Assembly (NCBI RefSeq): GCF_019320115.1
Contig: NC_089581.1
Coordinates: 15,057,925-15,121,924, forward strand
From: Miscanthus floridulus
Taxonomy: Eukaryota > Streptophyta > Magnoliopsida > Poales > Poaceae
DNA: 64,000 bases
Reading direction: 5' to 3'
Shown: one piece after another, positions 35,059 through 48,235 of the stretch
Layout of the letters: each line of letters opens with the position of its first letter
Position numbering within the stretch: position 1 is the stretch's first letter
The notes under the pieces: generated by a model
What the model saw: the letters and a program-made list of their open reading frames with translations, nothing else
What the model was told of the DNA's origin: nothing
The model's database searches: none
Position numbers and translations under genes: made by a program

Positions 35059-35921
35059 CTAACACAAACAACATACCACGATGATCACATCAGCTATCTC
35101 ATCGTCTAGATCGGCGGCCATGCCAATCGCCCCGCGCCCGTGACGTCGACGTTCCCAGCATCGTGGGCCCCAGACGCGGCAGTCTGCCTGGCGCGGGCGT
35201 GATGACTTAAGTATCCCATAGCCGACACCCACGGCAACTCCACCACCCACCACCGTAGCGACAACAATGGCGATAGGGTTTGTCGTATCGTGGTCCAGAC
35301 GTGGGGCCGGTGTAGCCGGGACGGGCGGTGGCGGAATGTACGCCGGACGTGCCGGCACCGGAGGGCGACACCGGGGGTGCAGCCTCCTAGCTGGGAGTGG
35401 TGGCGGCGGAACGTATGCCGAACGTGCCGGCACAGGAGGTGGAACGGACGCCGATGCCGGGGGTGCACCCTCCTTGGCTGGGGGTGGCGGCAGTGCACAT
35501 GCAGTGGTGGAACCAAAACTACTGATCAAGGGAGGCCGAACAATACAATGACACTCGTAAACATGATAAATATGTAAAACAAATGTATGTCTCAATAGCT
35601 TTTTAACGTTTTTACATATCTATTTAGTACTCATAACGAAAAAAGCACGTATTTGTCATCACAATAGAGTGAAATAATAATGTTTTAGCTACACAATTGA
35701 ATTTTCTAGGGTATTTAACAAAAAATCACTGTGTGTGTGGGGGGGGGGGCATGGCCCCCCTGGTTCCGCCAGTGAATGCACGTCGGGTGTGCCGGCACGG
35801 GCGTCGGAATGAACGCAGGAGTTGTCACTTTGCGGCAAACACAGCTCCAATCAAATCGTTCGCCCTGCCCGATAAGGGCAACGCGCTTATAATGGCGACG
35901 AGTAATTGTTAAACGTACCAC
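35059..35921 (-). pseudogene. Proline-rich single-span membrane protein frame, split by a hAT-like element
   Basis: The minus-strand frame 35516-35059 reads a proline-rich extracellular-type region with repeats PPPPLPARR, VPARPAYIPPPPVPATP, then one hydrophobic span (NPIAIVVATVVGGGVAVGVG), a basic stretch and a cysteine-containing tail ending CCLC. Upstream of the element at 35502-35774 the same kind of frame continues (about 35921-35775: TTPAFIPTPVPAHPTCIH), which suggests one gene before insertion. No convincing ATG was seen upstream, so the 5' end may be lost or in another exon. It resembles small extensin-like or PERK-like proteins only in composition. Function unknown. Confidence 0.4.
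35502..35774. mobile_element. hAT-like MITE in the proline-rich frame
   Basis: It starts CAGTGGTGGAACC and ends GGTTCCGCCAGTG, with a subterminal GGGGGGGGGGCATGGCCCCCC block like the family at 13307 and 29334. The flanks (AGTGCACA, AATGCACG) match at only six of eight bases, so the duplication is imperfect or the exact ends are off by two bases. Confidence 0.65.
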
Positions 35922-36200
35922 TTGCCAATACCTATCGTATAGTAGTCATGGGATCACAAAGCATGTCGACGTTGTGCTGCATGGGACACATATAAGGGTT
36001 TTGGCTACCCTAATACTATATACTCAGTAGTTGTTGCCCAAGTTAGGGTTTTGGATTGTACATAGATTAATCTGTCTTTGATGTTTTGGCATGCATTGGT
36101 TTGAAGAACCCCAACTCGTGAGCCCAATCAACCAGGAAGTGCATGGTTGATAACTAGATGAGATGTGGTGTTGCGATTGCAAGGTTTGGATATTTGTGAT
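35922..36200. other. Intergenic, no recognised feature
   Basis: No gene or transposon end was seen. The last five bases (GTGAT, 36196-36200) are the presumed target duplication of the Tat-type LTR element that follows. Confidence 0.5.
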
Positions 36201-36930
36201 TGTTTACACCAAAATTTGGGAAGAAGAACGCGGGAACTCGAAGCTTTCAGGATTGTGTCATCAAGGAATCGATTAGATGAGAATCGATATCAGCTGATTT
36301 AGATATGATGTCAGAATCGACTATTTTATGGATGACGTCAGCAGACAACGTCAATGGGCTATACTTGAGTGGCACCAGGGAGATGTGTCGGACTCTACGA
36401 ATAAGGAAAATTAGGGTCTAAGTTATTATTAAGTTAGGGAGTTTTCGTTTATTCCAAGAATTATAATGAGTCGTATTTGAGTAGGATTCATGTTTAGGTT
36501 TCAGGTATAAATATTAGACTCTGGTTATTGTAAAAAAGGACGAACACACAATCAATACAATCTTTTCGGCTTTCGCCATCGCATTAGGAGCAGGAGTACT
36601 GTAGATCTCAGCGAGTTCTTTAGCAAACAGGGCTGCATCGACTGATTGACCTCTAGCTTGCTTGTGAGTACCGTCACGGCTTGTATTGTGCTTGTAAAGC
36701 TGCATCAACCGATTGATCTTTATGAGCCATAATATAAGTTAGTTATTGATCTGTATCATAGTTTGTAAGGCCGCATCAGCTGATTGATCTCTTACGAATC
36801 ATAATATAGATCAAAGTTATCGATCTTGTGTTAAATAACTTGTTGTTTAATACAATATCACCAGTTATCGAATCTGCTAAGATTAGTAAGATTTTCCTTA
36901 TTGTACAAAAAGTAGACCTTTTCATACAAA
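36201..36930 (+). repeat. Probable 5' LTR of the Tat-type element
   Basis: It starts TGTTTACACCAAAATTTGGG, a Tat-like LTR start. A TATA box (TATAAAT, 36506-36512) sits in TCAGGTATAAATATTAG. The right boundary is an estimate because no second LTR is available and the primer-binding site was not identified. Confidence 0.5.
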
Positions 36931-36959
36931 CGTCTATATCTAGAGTGGTATGATTTAGT

Positions 36960-37860
36960 GGCTCTTCCTACGAATTACAGGCTTCCAGAATTTGCTAAGT
37001 TCACTTGTCAAGATAACACAAGTACAATAGAACATGTCAGTCGATATCTTACTCAGTTGGATGAAGCCTCTATTGAGGAAGCGCATCGGTTTGTTTCTTT
37101 TCTTTGTCCCTGTCAGGATTAGCTTTCACTTGGTTTTCATCACTAGAGGTTAATTCTATTATCAATTGGAGTGATCTTGAAAAGAAATTTTATACATATT
37201 TCTACACTGGGATAGGGAAAAGAAAGATCATAGATTTGACAACTATAAAGCAAAGGGCTAATGAATCAGGTGCTGAGTTCTTTCAGAGGTTCCGAGAAAC
37301 AAGAAACTTATGCTTTTTGTTAAATTTGATTGATGATCAGCTAGCTACATTGGCCATTCAAGGAATGTTGCTAACATGGAGAGAAAAGTTACTTGGGCAA
37401 GAATTTAACAATTTAGGTCAATTGGCTCAACTGGTGGCAACACTTAATAGCCAATTCCATAATATGCGCAGAGATACCTGATTCCAGAAGAATGTTGCAG
37501 TCGTTGAAGCTTATAATCCATATTTAATCGATAATGATGATGAAGAGGAAATTGCCGTAGCTAAATGGAATTGGGTAAAAAGATAGTAATGGTTCTAAAT
37601 CCTTGGGGAAAAGAAGTTGAAGAAAGTTATAATTTTGATGTTACAAAAGCAAACAAACTTTTTGATTTCTTGCTTAACAAGGGACAGATTAAACTGCCTG
37701 CCAATCATGTTATATTACCTCCCGATTAGTTAAAGAATAAGAAGTTCTACAAGTACCATAACACTACTTCTCATACTACTAATGATTGTAGGTTTTTTGG
37801 CAGCATATTCAGAGGGCTATTCAACAAGGAAAGCTTAAATTTTATACAGCTCGAAAAATG
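36960..37860 (+). pseudogene. Tat gag, broken
   Basis: A Retrotrans_gag region is readable from about 36975: RLPEFAKFTCQDNTSTIEH, then GLAFTWFSSLEVNSIINWSD, LEKKFYTYFYTG, FFQRFRETRNLCF. Further on, a degenerate knuckle near 37750 (KYHNTTSHTTNDCR) has lost its first cysteine. There are several frame breaks and stops. Confidence 0.8.
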
Positions 37861-38639
37861 ATAGTTGATGATAATCCTTTCTCAAAGGATCAGAATATGG
37901 TTGATGCTAAGTTGTTCAAAGAGAAAGCTAAAATTTTAACATCAACCAGGGCAAGAGAAACTAGAATAGTTGATCCGAAGATACAAATATCGGCTGATGA
38001 ATATAGAGAAATCAAAAGACGTCGTGACCAATAAAAGAGCCGATATAAGCAAGGAGAAACGTCGAGAGATGGTGCGATAAGACCATGTGTTACATCTCAA
38101 ATTCTGTTGAATAAATGGCAACGACAAAAGAAGAAAGATTATCAACGCTGGTTGGAAGAGAAGGAATATCAACATCAACAAGAAGAAGAGAGATATGAAA
38201 GAGAACAAGCTGAATCACATTGGAATTGCTGTTTCTTCAGACATTGTTGGAACGAAGGTTTGAGACTAACTACTAGGAATAATTGCCTAGGATGTAACGA
38301 ACAATATTGGAAGTTTAGGTAATCTCAAGTCAACCACCAGTCTATCCATGATCGAATTGAATATCAACATAATGATGTGGATCATTGCTTAAAAAATAGA
38401 AGTATTCATGATCGTCTTAGAAAGCGAGTTGTTGATCAAAACTAGGCTGATTATGAAGAAGAAGATGATAAAGAGTATGTTTGGCAGGAAGAACAGTGGT
38501 GTCCAGGAGGTTTACCAAGAAGTCAAAAGAGATGAGTATAACACCTAAGGAGCAGAGAATTAGAATAGGCTTAAAAATCTAGTAAACCGCAAGTATAGCG
38601 TGCTAAACAAACAACCGATAAGGGTCAACTATCAGCTAA

Positions 38640-38985
38640 TATTCAAAGGACTTTTCTTTTACCATCTGAATTTAAAGCTCCAGCAGATCAAGGAGTTTAT
38701 TCAAATTTTGATGAATCAGGGTATGAAGAGATGGCTGCCCAGTTGACATTGATACAACAAGCTATATTTGATAAACCAATTAAGCATCGGTATTTGAAGG
38801 CTTTATATGTGAAAGGTTTTGTCGATGGAAAGCCGATGAGTAAAATGTTTGTTGATGGATGTGCTTCTGTTAATCTGATGCCTTATACTACTATTTGCAA
38901 GCTTGGTAAAGGACCAGAAGATCTAATTGACACTGACATGATGCTTAAGGATTTTGGGGGTAATGCGTCCAAAACCAGGGGGTAA
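38640..38985 (+). pseudogene. Tat aspartic protease, broken
   Basis: The active-site region reads GKPMSKMFVDGCASVNLMPY, where the family usually has VDGGAS or a similar DG(A/G)(S/A) core. Upstream AAQLTLIQQAIFDKPIKHRY is typical of the pre-protease segment. The frame stops at 38983. Confidence 0.75.
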
Positions 38986-39329
38986 TAAATGTTAAATTGA
39001 GAATTGAAAGCAAGACTTTGCTCACTACATTCTTTGCCATTGACGAAAAGGGTTCATACAGTTTACTCCTTAGTCATGATTGGATTCATGTCAATTGTTG
39101 TGTACCATCGACTATACATCAATATTTGATTTAGTGGCATGGAGACAATGTTGAACTAGTTCATGCTGATGATTCTGTGAGTATAGCAACAACTGATCCA
39201 ATGTATTGGGAACTAGAAGATTTTGAGTATTTTTCTAGCAAGTGATGGGAAGGAGGCTTCATTAGAATCAATAACGAAGGCTAACAGTCGATCTGAGCAG
39301 TCGGCTCTAAAAGTTTGTTTTAATGGATA

Positions 39330-40230
39330 ATCCAATAGATGGTATAGATGGTAAATTATGACATGGCTTTACATCGGTCGATGAGTTAGAAGAAATAGAT
39401 ATTGGTCCTAGAGATAGGCCTAGGCCGACGTATGTAACTGCTAAATTAGATCCTGAGTATAAACAAGAATTGATAGATTTGTTAAAGGAATTTAAAGATT
39501 ATTTTGCTTGAGAATATTATGAAATGCCTAGATTAGATAGATCAATTGTTGAACATCGGTTGCCAATCAAACCTGGATATTGGCCATTTAAACAAGCTCC
39601 AAGGAGATTTAATCCAAATGTTTTTATGGCATCAAGAAGGAGACTGAGAGACTACTAGAAGCAAAATTTATCCGACCTTGCCAATATGCAGAGTAGATAT
39701 CGAGTGTAGTTCCTATGTATAAGAAAAATGAGAAGTTGAGATTCTGTATTGATTTCAAAGATTTGAACAAGCCTACATTGATGGATGGATATCCGATGGC
39801 AATAGCTGATATATTGGTAGATGTAGCGGCCGGACACAAGGTACTTAGTTTTATGGATGGTAATGCAGGTTATAATTAAATTTTTATGGCTGAAGAAGAC
39901 ATAGCAAAAATAGCCTTTAGGTGCCCCGGTGCAATCAGCTTATTTGAATAGGTTGTGATGACTTTTGGATTGAAGAATGCTGGTGCAACTTATCAGAGGA
40001 CAATGAATTATATTTTCCATAAGTTGATCGGCAAGATTGTTGAAATCTATATTGATGATGTGGTGGTGAAATCCAAAGGGTATAAAGAATATCTGGCTGA
40101 TCTACGGGAGACTTTGGAGTGCACAAGAAAACATGGTTTAAAGATAAATCCTAATAAGTGTGCCTTTGGAGTGTCAGCTAGATAGTTTTTGGGTTTTATG
40201 GTCCACAAGAGAGGAATTGAGATTGGTCAG
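39330..40230 (+). pseudogene. Tat reverse transcriptase, broken
   Basis: Motifs in order: IVEHRLPIKPG, LRFCIDFKDLNKPT near 39735, FGLKNAGATYQRTMN near 39963, and catalytic YIDDVVVKSK near 40048. Internal stops occur at positions where the family has Gln (CAA/CAG) or Trp (TGG). Confidence 0.85.
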
Positions 40231-41018
40231 AAAAGTATGTGTCGGCCGATAGCCAAACAATTGGATCGGCCTTGATGCAAGAGTTTGAAGGAAAGGAACG
40301 GGTTGTTTTCTATTTAAGTAGAAGACTTTTGGATCTGGAAACAAGATATTCTCCTATTGAAAAGTTATGCTTATGCTTCTATTTCTCCTGCACTAAATTA
40401 CAATATTATTTATTATCGACTGAGTGTATAGTTGTGTCTAAAGTGGATATGATCAAACACATGTTGTCAATGCCGATATTAAATGGGAGAATGGGTAAGT
40501 GGATTCTTGCATTATCAGAAATTGATTTGAGGTATGAATCGGATAAAATAGTCAAAGGGCAAGTGATGACTGATTTTATTACTCAACATCATAAACCAAG
40601 CATCGGCTATGTGGAACATATGCCTTGGACATTATTCTTTGATGGATCATCGTGTAAACAAGGAGGTGGTATTGGTATTATTATCATTTTGCCTCGGGGG
40701 GCAAGTTTTGAGTTTGCCTTTCAAACCAAACCAATGACCACCAATAATCAAGCAGAGTATGAAGCTATTCTTAAGGGACTTCAACTTCTTCAGAAAGTAA
40801 AGGTCGAGTCAATTGTAATATTTAGAGATTCATAGTTGGTTATTAATCAGTTGATCGGCCTGTATGAATGTAAAGATGATATTCTGAAGGGATATCATGA
40901 TGAATGTCAAAAGTTGCTTAAGGGGTTTCCTCTTACTTCTCTTCAGCATATTCTAAGAGCACATAATCAAGAGGCCAATCGGTTAGCTCAGAATGCATTA
41001 GGCTATCGAGTGTTCTAG
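40231..41018 (+). pseudogene. Tat RNase H plus second RNase H (aRH), broken
   Basis: The first RNase H reads SADSQTIGSALMQEF, VVFYLSRRLLDLETRYSPIE and ILALSEIDLRYE. The second begins LFFDGSSCKQGGGIG and continues TTNNQAEYEAILKGLQL, with a stop before LVINQLIGLYECKDD. The tandem RNase H pair defines the Tat lineage among Ty3/gypsy elements. Confidence 0.85.
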
Positions 41019-41099
41019 GAAATCTTAAGTAGTGAGACCGTGGCTAATGATTAGAGAGTTGAAATAGCCAATTACCTCAAGAATCCATCACAGAGAGTT

Positions 41100-42157
41100 A
41101 CCAGAAAATTAAGGTATAAATCGACTAAGTACGTTTTGTTGGATGATCAGTTGTATTATAAAACAGTCGATGGAGTTTTACTTAAATGTTTAAGACAAGA
41201 AGAAGCAAGAGTATTGATAGGAGAAGTGCATGAAGGAATATGCGGTGCTCATCAATCAGCTTATAAAATGAAATGGGTTATTCGGAGGTCTAGATATTTT
41301 TGGCCAACAATATTAGAAGATTGTTTTGAATATTACAAGGGGTGTCAGGGTTGTCAGCATTTTGGTAATGTTCAGAAATCGCTTGCATCAGCTATGAACC
41401 CAATAATTAAGCCATGGCCATTCTGAGGCTGGGAAATTAATTTGATTGGCCAGATTTTTCCACCTTCAAGTAGAGGGCACAAGTTTCTATTGGTAGCAAC
41501 AAATTATTTTACTAAGTGAGTTTAGGTGATTCCTTTGATAACATTAACTTCCAAGAATATGGTTGATTTTGTCAAGGAGCATATTGTTTATCATTTTGGG
41601 ATTCCTCAAACCATTACTACTAATCAAGGGACAATGTTCACATCAGAGGAATTTAGAGATTTTGTTGCCAGTATGGGAATTAAATTACTAAATTCTTCTC
41701 CTTATTATGCTCAAGCTAATGGCTAGGTAGAGGCATCCAATTAAATTTTGATTAAGTTGATTAAGAAGAAATTTGAAGAGCGACCAAGGAAGTGGTACCT
41801 GACACTTAATGAAACATTATGGGCATATAGGATGGCTTGTCATGGATCGATTAAATCATCACCTTATGAGTTAGTGTATGGGCATAATGCAGTTCTTCCT
41901 TGGGAGATTCAGACTGGATCAAGACGTGTTACATTACAAAATAATTTGACAGCCGAAGTCTATAAAAACCTTATGATGGATGATTTGGAGGACTTAAGTT
42001 GTCATCGGCTACGCGCTCTTGAAAATAATGAGGCCAATAAATTTAGGGTTGCAAGGCATTATAATAAAAAGGTCAAGAACAAACAGTTTTACGAAGGAGA
42101 GTTAGTTTGGAAGGTAAGATTGTCGATTAGGTCTAAAGATAGCAGGTTTGACAAATG
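41100..42157 (+). pseudogene. Tat integrase, N-terminal and core part, broken
   Basis: The HHCC zinc region reads EVHEGICGAHQSAYKMKW and YYKGCQGCQHFG. In the core, the second catalytic Asp is replaced (TTNQGTMF, where the family has TDQG). It continues NSSPYYAQANG and LWAYRMACHGSIKSSPYELV. Stops are at Gln, Trp and Arg positions. The frame is cut at 42162 by the nested element and resumes at 55333. Confidence 0.88.
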
Positions 42158-42162
42158 GTCGT

Positions 42163-45100
42163 TGTGGTAGAACCGCCTAATTCAATGCCTTGTAGGAGTG
42201 CTTGTCTTCCATTAGACACTAAGCTCTCAAAGGAGAACACTAAATTACTCGGTTCTATCGGGCACACCCCAAGGGAGAACCTGAAAATCCACATTTTTTC
42301 CATCCGGATCACAAATGAGAGAATAAAGCTTACAACATTCTTAACCATTTCTTACATCACTTTTAATACAACATCAGAGTATAATATTTATTATTATAAC
42401 TGCGGAAATGCAATCATATTATCAGAGTTATGAATAATTTAATTTAACAGCAGAATATAAACATGTTATCAGAATTACAGCGGAAATAAATATCTATTCA
42501 TGACATGATGAAGCATTGATAAATAATTAGGACAACATATTATAATAATTTCATTTATAACAACATTTAGTAAGAGTTATAAATAAAAACTACGATCGCA
42601 GCGTAAAGGAAATCCTCTCTGAGCCTACCAGGAGGAATCCACATATAAGAGTCAGCTTTAGCATCCACCTGTCACCTGTAATAGGGGGAAATAAAACCTA
42701 GAGTACTCAATTGTACTCAGCAAGACTTATCCGACTGGAGAAAAGAAAAGACTCTAAGGATATGCAAGGCTATCTGGCTTATGGGTTCATTACATCTGCA
42801 GGAAGCATTACTAAGCGTGCGTCCTTATATTTGATTTTTATTAATAGCCACATTGGCTCATTAACTAACCATTTTATGTATGTACCTGTGCTACTTTCAA
42901 ACAGGTGGTAAGGAATCAGATTTCCTTTTTCCATCTTCTATCTTTCATCTTTTAGTTCTTACTACGATGCTAGAGTTAAGACAAGTCGTACCGACTTGGC
43001 AGCGACTTAGTGCGGTGCAAGGACCTCCTAACCCAAAAACCACCCTAACAGTCGATCCAAAAAGAGATGGATCCACGACAAGAGAGCAACAAGCCTTCCA
43101 AGCGCCCATACACAAGTATGTGCCCGGGATAATAAATCTATGACTTGCCTAGTGTCTTATGCAACGACCGGTCCTTAATCGACACAAACAGGGAAAGTAG
43201 TGTAACCAAGCTATGCCCCGCGTCTGCGGTGACACAACCTCTTACACCCACCAATACCCAAATCATATCCCTGCCCGGTCACTATTTTTCCTTTCCACCA
43301 TTTATATTTTCCAAGTGATAATAATACAGTAATATATTTTCCATCTCTCATGAGTGACAGGCAATCACTCGACTTCTACCAGAGTCCTGTAGCATAGCAA
43401 TCTACACGATCCTATCATACTAGTAAGACTCATAGGATAAAGATATATATGTGCAAGTGGGTTTCATTCAACTCCTTAAAACTTAATGCACAAATATAAT
43501 TTAAACTGTAGAAAAGTAGAGGTTATGCATCGGGGCTTGCCTGCGTAAGATATATATTAAAAAGTTAGTATCTGCATCTTTAGATCATCCACCATCAACT
43601 GAATAGAAAATCCCTTGCATCATCTCCTAGAGAGAATACCATTACACTATCTTTGTATTCCCAATCATCCTTCAATTGATCCCTTGATCCATCATCGTAC
43701 CTATATGATATGCAATGCGATGCAATACAAAGATATAATTAATCGACTACAACCGTGACTCGTAAAATATGGTTTATGCCTCTCACATTAACGAGCTAGT
43801 TCGAACGATGACCGTACTTAGGCTACATATCCATGTCGTCGAATAAGACGTTATTTTCCAACAATTATTTTAGTTGTATAAACCCAAGTTGTTTCTTTAT
43901 TTTAGTCTATCAATTTAATCTTTATTCACAATAGGACATCATTATCTTTTTAGCAAACTAATTCTTCTGGAGCTACAAAAATTACAGTGAGTACCTAATA
44001 TTGCTAGGAGCCTACTATAAAAATTTTAGATCCAACACTATTACCAATTTATCACAACAATTCCTACATGTTTATATTTTTATAATATTAAGTACCTTAA
44101 ATTAATTATATAGCTTCCCAGAATATTATCAAACTATATGAACAAAATATACTAATAGGTAGATCATGATTTTAAAAGACTGACAAAATTGGTTTTACCA
44201 TTTTTGGACAACTGCACAATTTTATATTGATGTTACAAGTTTTACCCATTTAAACACAAACTAGAAAAAGAGATGCACACTCGGGCCGGCCTCAGCTAGC
44301 GTGGCCCATGTGGGTGGCCAAGAGGCCTAGGCACCCATGGCCCAGCCAGCTAGGCAGGCGGCCCATCGGTGCGCATGCGGTAGCGGCCCAAGGCCAGCTG
44401 CAGCCCACGCAACCAAGGCCGCTGTCGGGGGGCGCAGGGCGAGCGGCCCAATAGGTCCACGCCAGCCACACCCAGGCGAGCATGTGGCGTGGCACATTTG
44501 CAAAGCAGCCCCTATACTTTCCTCAAATTAACGAAGCCCTTATTTGCAAACCTATGAGTCTAGCATTTTTGCGAAATCAAGCCAGTAAAGAGTTCTATTT
44601 GCGTTTCCTCACCTTCTCACCTTCTTCTCTTCACAAAAGCAGAGCACCATAGGGGAATTCGATCGGCGGCCAAATCCAGTCGTGAGGTCATCGACGGCGG
44701 TGAGGAGGCGGTGTCGCGGCTTGACCGCTGCCGGGCGCACCCGCTAGTGGACATGGCTCGTCCGGAGCTAGAGCATGGAGCTCCGGCAGCGAGGTGGTGG
44801 TGCAGGCAACGCGGGATGGCCACTGCTATGGCACGGCCATGGTGAGGATGGCGGATGGCATAGAGGAGGCAATGGCGGCTCTAGAGGGACAGCGCCATGG
44901 GCTTTGGTCCAGCGCATCCATAGGGGCAGGACGACGGCAGGCATGAGACGCTGTGACATTGGGTGTGGACACGACGGAGACGCGGTGCGGGGAGGAAGGG
45001 GAAAGTGTCTCCAACGCTGCACATGGAGGAGAAAGCACCATGGAGCCCAGCGGCTCGGACACGCTCGGAATGTGCATAGGCGGCGGTGAGGGTGTCAGTG

Positions 45101-46357
45101 TGTGGGCACGGAAAGGAGCCACGATGCGAGGAGGAAGGCGGAGCCATGGAGGCAGAGCCCCACAGCAGCAGTAGCAGCAAGTCGGGCCAGGAGGGTCACG
45201 CGCACAGCGCTCCCTCGTGAGGTGACCGCAACGACGCTCCAGGGCTCGGTGGCGTGGCAAGGAAGGCGAGGCTGGCGATGAGGCCTGGGCAGCAGTGGGC
45301 CGGCCATGGTAGGGCGCTGTAGTGCTTCTAGCAGCGCGGTCAGCAACGGGGCCGAGGGCGTGGCCCAGCACGGACCAGGGCATGCGCGGCGGCCGCACGC
45401 GATCGTAGTAGCGAAGGAAAAGGAGGGGAGCGCCGGTGCTCGGGCACGGCGGTTGTGTAGCGGCGGCACGTGCACACGAGGAGGAAGGCGCGGTCGTGGC
45501 GAATGAGCAACGCGCCCAGTTGGTAGCAGGGCACGGCTCTCGCACGATGTGGTCGGGCGACAGCGACCGGAAGGTAGGGGAAAAAAGAAGGGAATGAGGG
45601 ATAGGTCTGGCATGGCTTGGGCACCCAGGTGTCCTCGCCATAGTGGCGGGCACAGGAACGTACAGGGCCGGGTGATGATGATTGCAGACCTGGCATGCTG
45701 GCACGTCAACGCAAGCAAAGGTAGACAGCAGGCAGAGATAAAGCAAGGAGATTTGTGTGGGTTCGCCACCAATTTCAAGCACGCGAAGGGAAATAGGATG
45801 GGATGGCACAACGCGGCCAGTAGTGGCGAGCACAGGAAGGTGAGAGGACATGGTGTGGGCAGGGGCAGAACCACATGCTCTCACTAAAATTCAGATATGA
45901 CCTAAGCGAGGGAGAGAAGATAGGAGCGTAGGCAAACCGACGTGCTGGGATGCAGAGCCATGGCGGGAGACAAGACGGTGCATAATTGCAAAGCAACGAG
46001 TACGCTGTACGTCAGGAAAAATAAACGACGCTACAACGCTCTCTCTCTCGTCAGTTCGTGATTCTATTTATTAATGGATTTTATTTTATTTATAAAAGTT
46101 GCTTTTCATGCTTAATCTAACAGAACAAACCATTCGCTATTTATTTGCTAGAACCGTTATCGGACATTCCTAAATATTTCTACGCACTGAATAATTTGAC
46201 TTGGACGTTGATTCGAGTCCACAAAACTAAGTCACACATGATTCGATTATCGCATCAAGTACATTATAAATAAAAAATTTTGAGAAACTCGTTTCGAAAA
46301 TTTGACTTTGGCCTAAATCATGGTGCTAAAAGAGCTCGTAACACCAGGGGTGTTACA
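42163..46357 (-). repeat. Long LTR (about 4.2 kb) of the nested gypsy-type element
   Basis: On the minus strand it runs from TGTAACACCCCTGGTGTTAC (46357) to GGCGGTTCTACCACA (42163). It includes a GC-rich segment (44280-45990) holding long but unrecognisable frames on both strands. The start is a near-perfect palindrome also seen at 55313-55331 and, with changes, at 59214. No real gene is supported here. Confidence 0.6.
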
Positions 46358-48235
46358 ACCAACCCCCATTAAAAAGAATCTTGTCCCGAGATTTGAAGCA
46401 AGAACCAAGGGAGGGGAAACGCGATTACACTCCATAGATCAGGGATTACACAAAAGATTATACAACTTCGAATGCTAAACCACATGGAGATTTAGGGATA
46501 TATGATTAAGAGCAACATAATACAACCGAGATTTAATCCAGAAGTCGAGATAGGTGAGGACAATGAAGAAACAACAAGATAATGATTATCCAAAACATGG
46601 CGTAGCACCAACAGATCCAGAAACAGGACTCCTAGAACTCAAACATTGTGAACCCTAAGACCAAACTAACCAAGGGAACTTGAACTTCTACGGAAACTAG
46701 ATCATTTCTTCTTCTCAGATTACACTATCACCTCAGACTGACGAACCTAGCTCTACAATAACGACTGGATCTCGTAGCTCTACTTCGAATGCGAGGAGAA
46801 TGGGACAAAGAAGAAGAGCAAGGACCAAGGGCATTTATAGTGGCGAATGGAGGTGGGGTGCAACACACCAAAAATGGATGCGGCGTGGGTGGGATACACA
46901 GACGGTTCATGCTGTGAAGATAAGGTCGGACATGGTGCGCCTCCTGAGCAAGCAGCAGAGGGGGGAATAAAGGAGAGGGGAAGGGGTCTGCTCGATGAGA
47001 TAGGCGTGTGGGTGACCATGTTCACAAAAGAAGAAAGAAGGGAGGGGAAAGGGGGTCTGGTACGAGGGACGAGGTGTGGGAGTCGAGAGCCGACCGGACA
47101 CTGGGAAAAAGGAAAAGCGCATAGTGCACAAGGACGGCGAGTATGGCATGATGCCACGGCCATGCAAAAATAGACCTGACACCGATGGCGTCCGCAAGGC
47201 ACGCAGCGAATAACCCAGCATGCATAGCATGGTCAACTAAACATAGAGCTTGGGACACGACGTCCACTTAGGCTTTTCCAAGCACTCCCTACCACCCGAG
47301 ACTAACTTTCTTACTACTCTTCTTTTTCTTTCCTTTACTCGACCACAACCGTCTTTCATGCAAACTAAGACCATGCCATACGTTCTTCCTTCAAAACCAC
47401 CTCCTCTTGTTTACTTCAAAAGAACACTATGTCATCAACTCATTGTGGATTTCCCGTTTGAACACCCGAATATTTTCAAGGAGAATATTTTGTAGCAAAG
47501 CTGTATGGTGGTATAACTTGGTAAAGGTACATGGTCAACAACCTCGATACCAGCGTGTGCCAAGCAGCGTCACCTTGTGGTAGATGTTCCACAGGGAGCC
47601 CTTGTTTTGTCATGGCACCATAAGCTATTAACCAGGCAACTGTTACCAACTTACATGCCCTAAAGGCAGTGGGGTCATAGACCATAGAGTAAGTGGAGTA
47701 TTGTAAGGGAAAATTCAAACAACAAAGGTTCTCTTCACAACAAGGGACAAGGAATTCAAATCCATTGGCAGATTTGTTTTAAAGAGGTTTAAGTGTTCTA
47801 TTGGGACATCCACAATTAGTCGATACAGTGTCATAGGTTCCAACCATGGCTAGTCTGCTGATATCTGAATGGCAACTTCTCTTGTAACCCACATAACATC
47901 ACCCTTGAAAACTTTAAGCACGTCTAACGAAACTTAAGAGTAGATGGACGCAATAACATAGCAAAATAAATAAAATGCATATTCCAATGGTCTTATATGG
48001 GTACAATGTACAGGCATTTAGTCTCCCATTCACGGCACATCATTCACTTACGGTCGGACGATCCCAACAACTACGGACGACAATAACGACAAGAGTATAA
48101 TACCGAAGGACAGTAACAAAAAGCACTACTACAACAGGTACAACATTCCAAGGCAACTAAGCTACTCTAGCCATGCATCTTCATTCTTGGGCATGGCGTA
48201 TTCTTCCACCGCCCTGGCTATGGATCTGCATCTTC
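46358..48235 (-). other. Non-coding internal part of the nested gypsy-type element
   Basis: Next to the LTR, the minus strand reads CTCGGGACAAGATTCTTTTT then AATGGGGGTTGG, typical of the end of gypsy internal regions. A second GC-rich patch lies at 46780-47200. No pol motif was found. Confidence 0.5.

Noticed and set aside
44826..45884. 352-codon and 259-codon minus-strand open frames
   Set aside because: Cys/Pro/Ser-rich shadows in the GC-rich part of an LTR, with no domain and competing frames on both strands.
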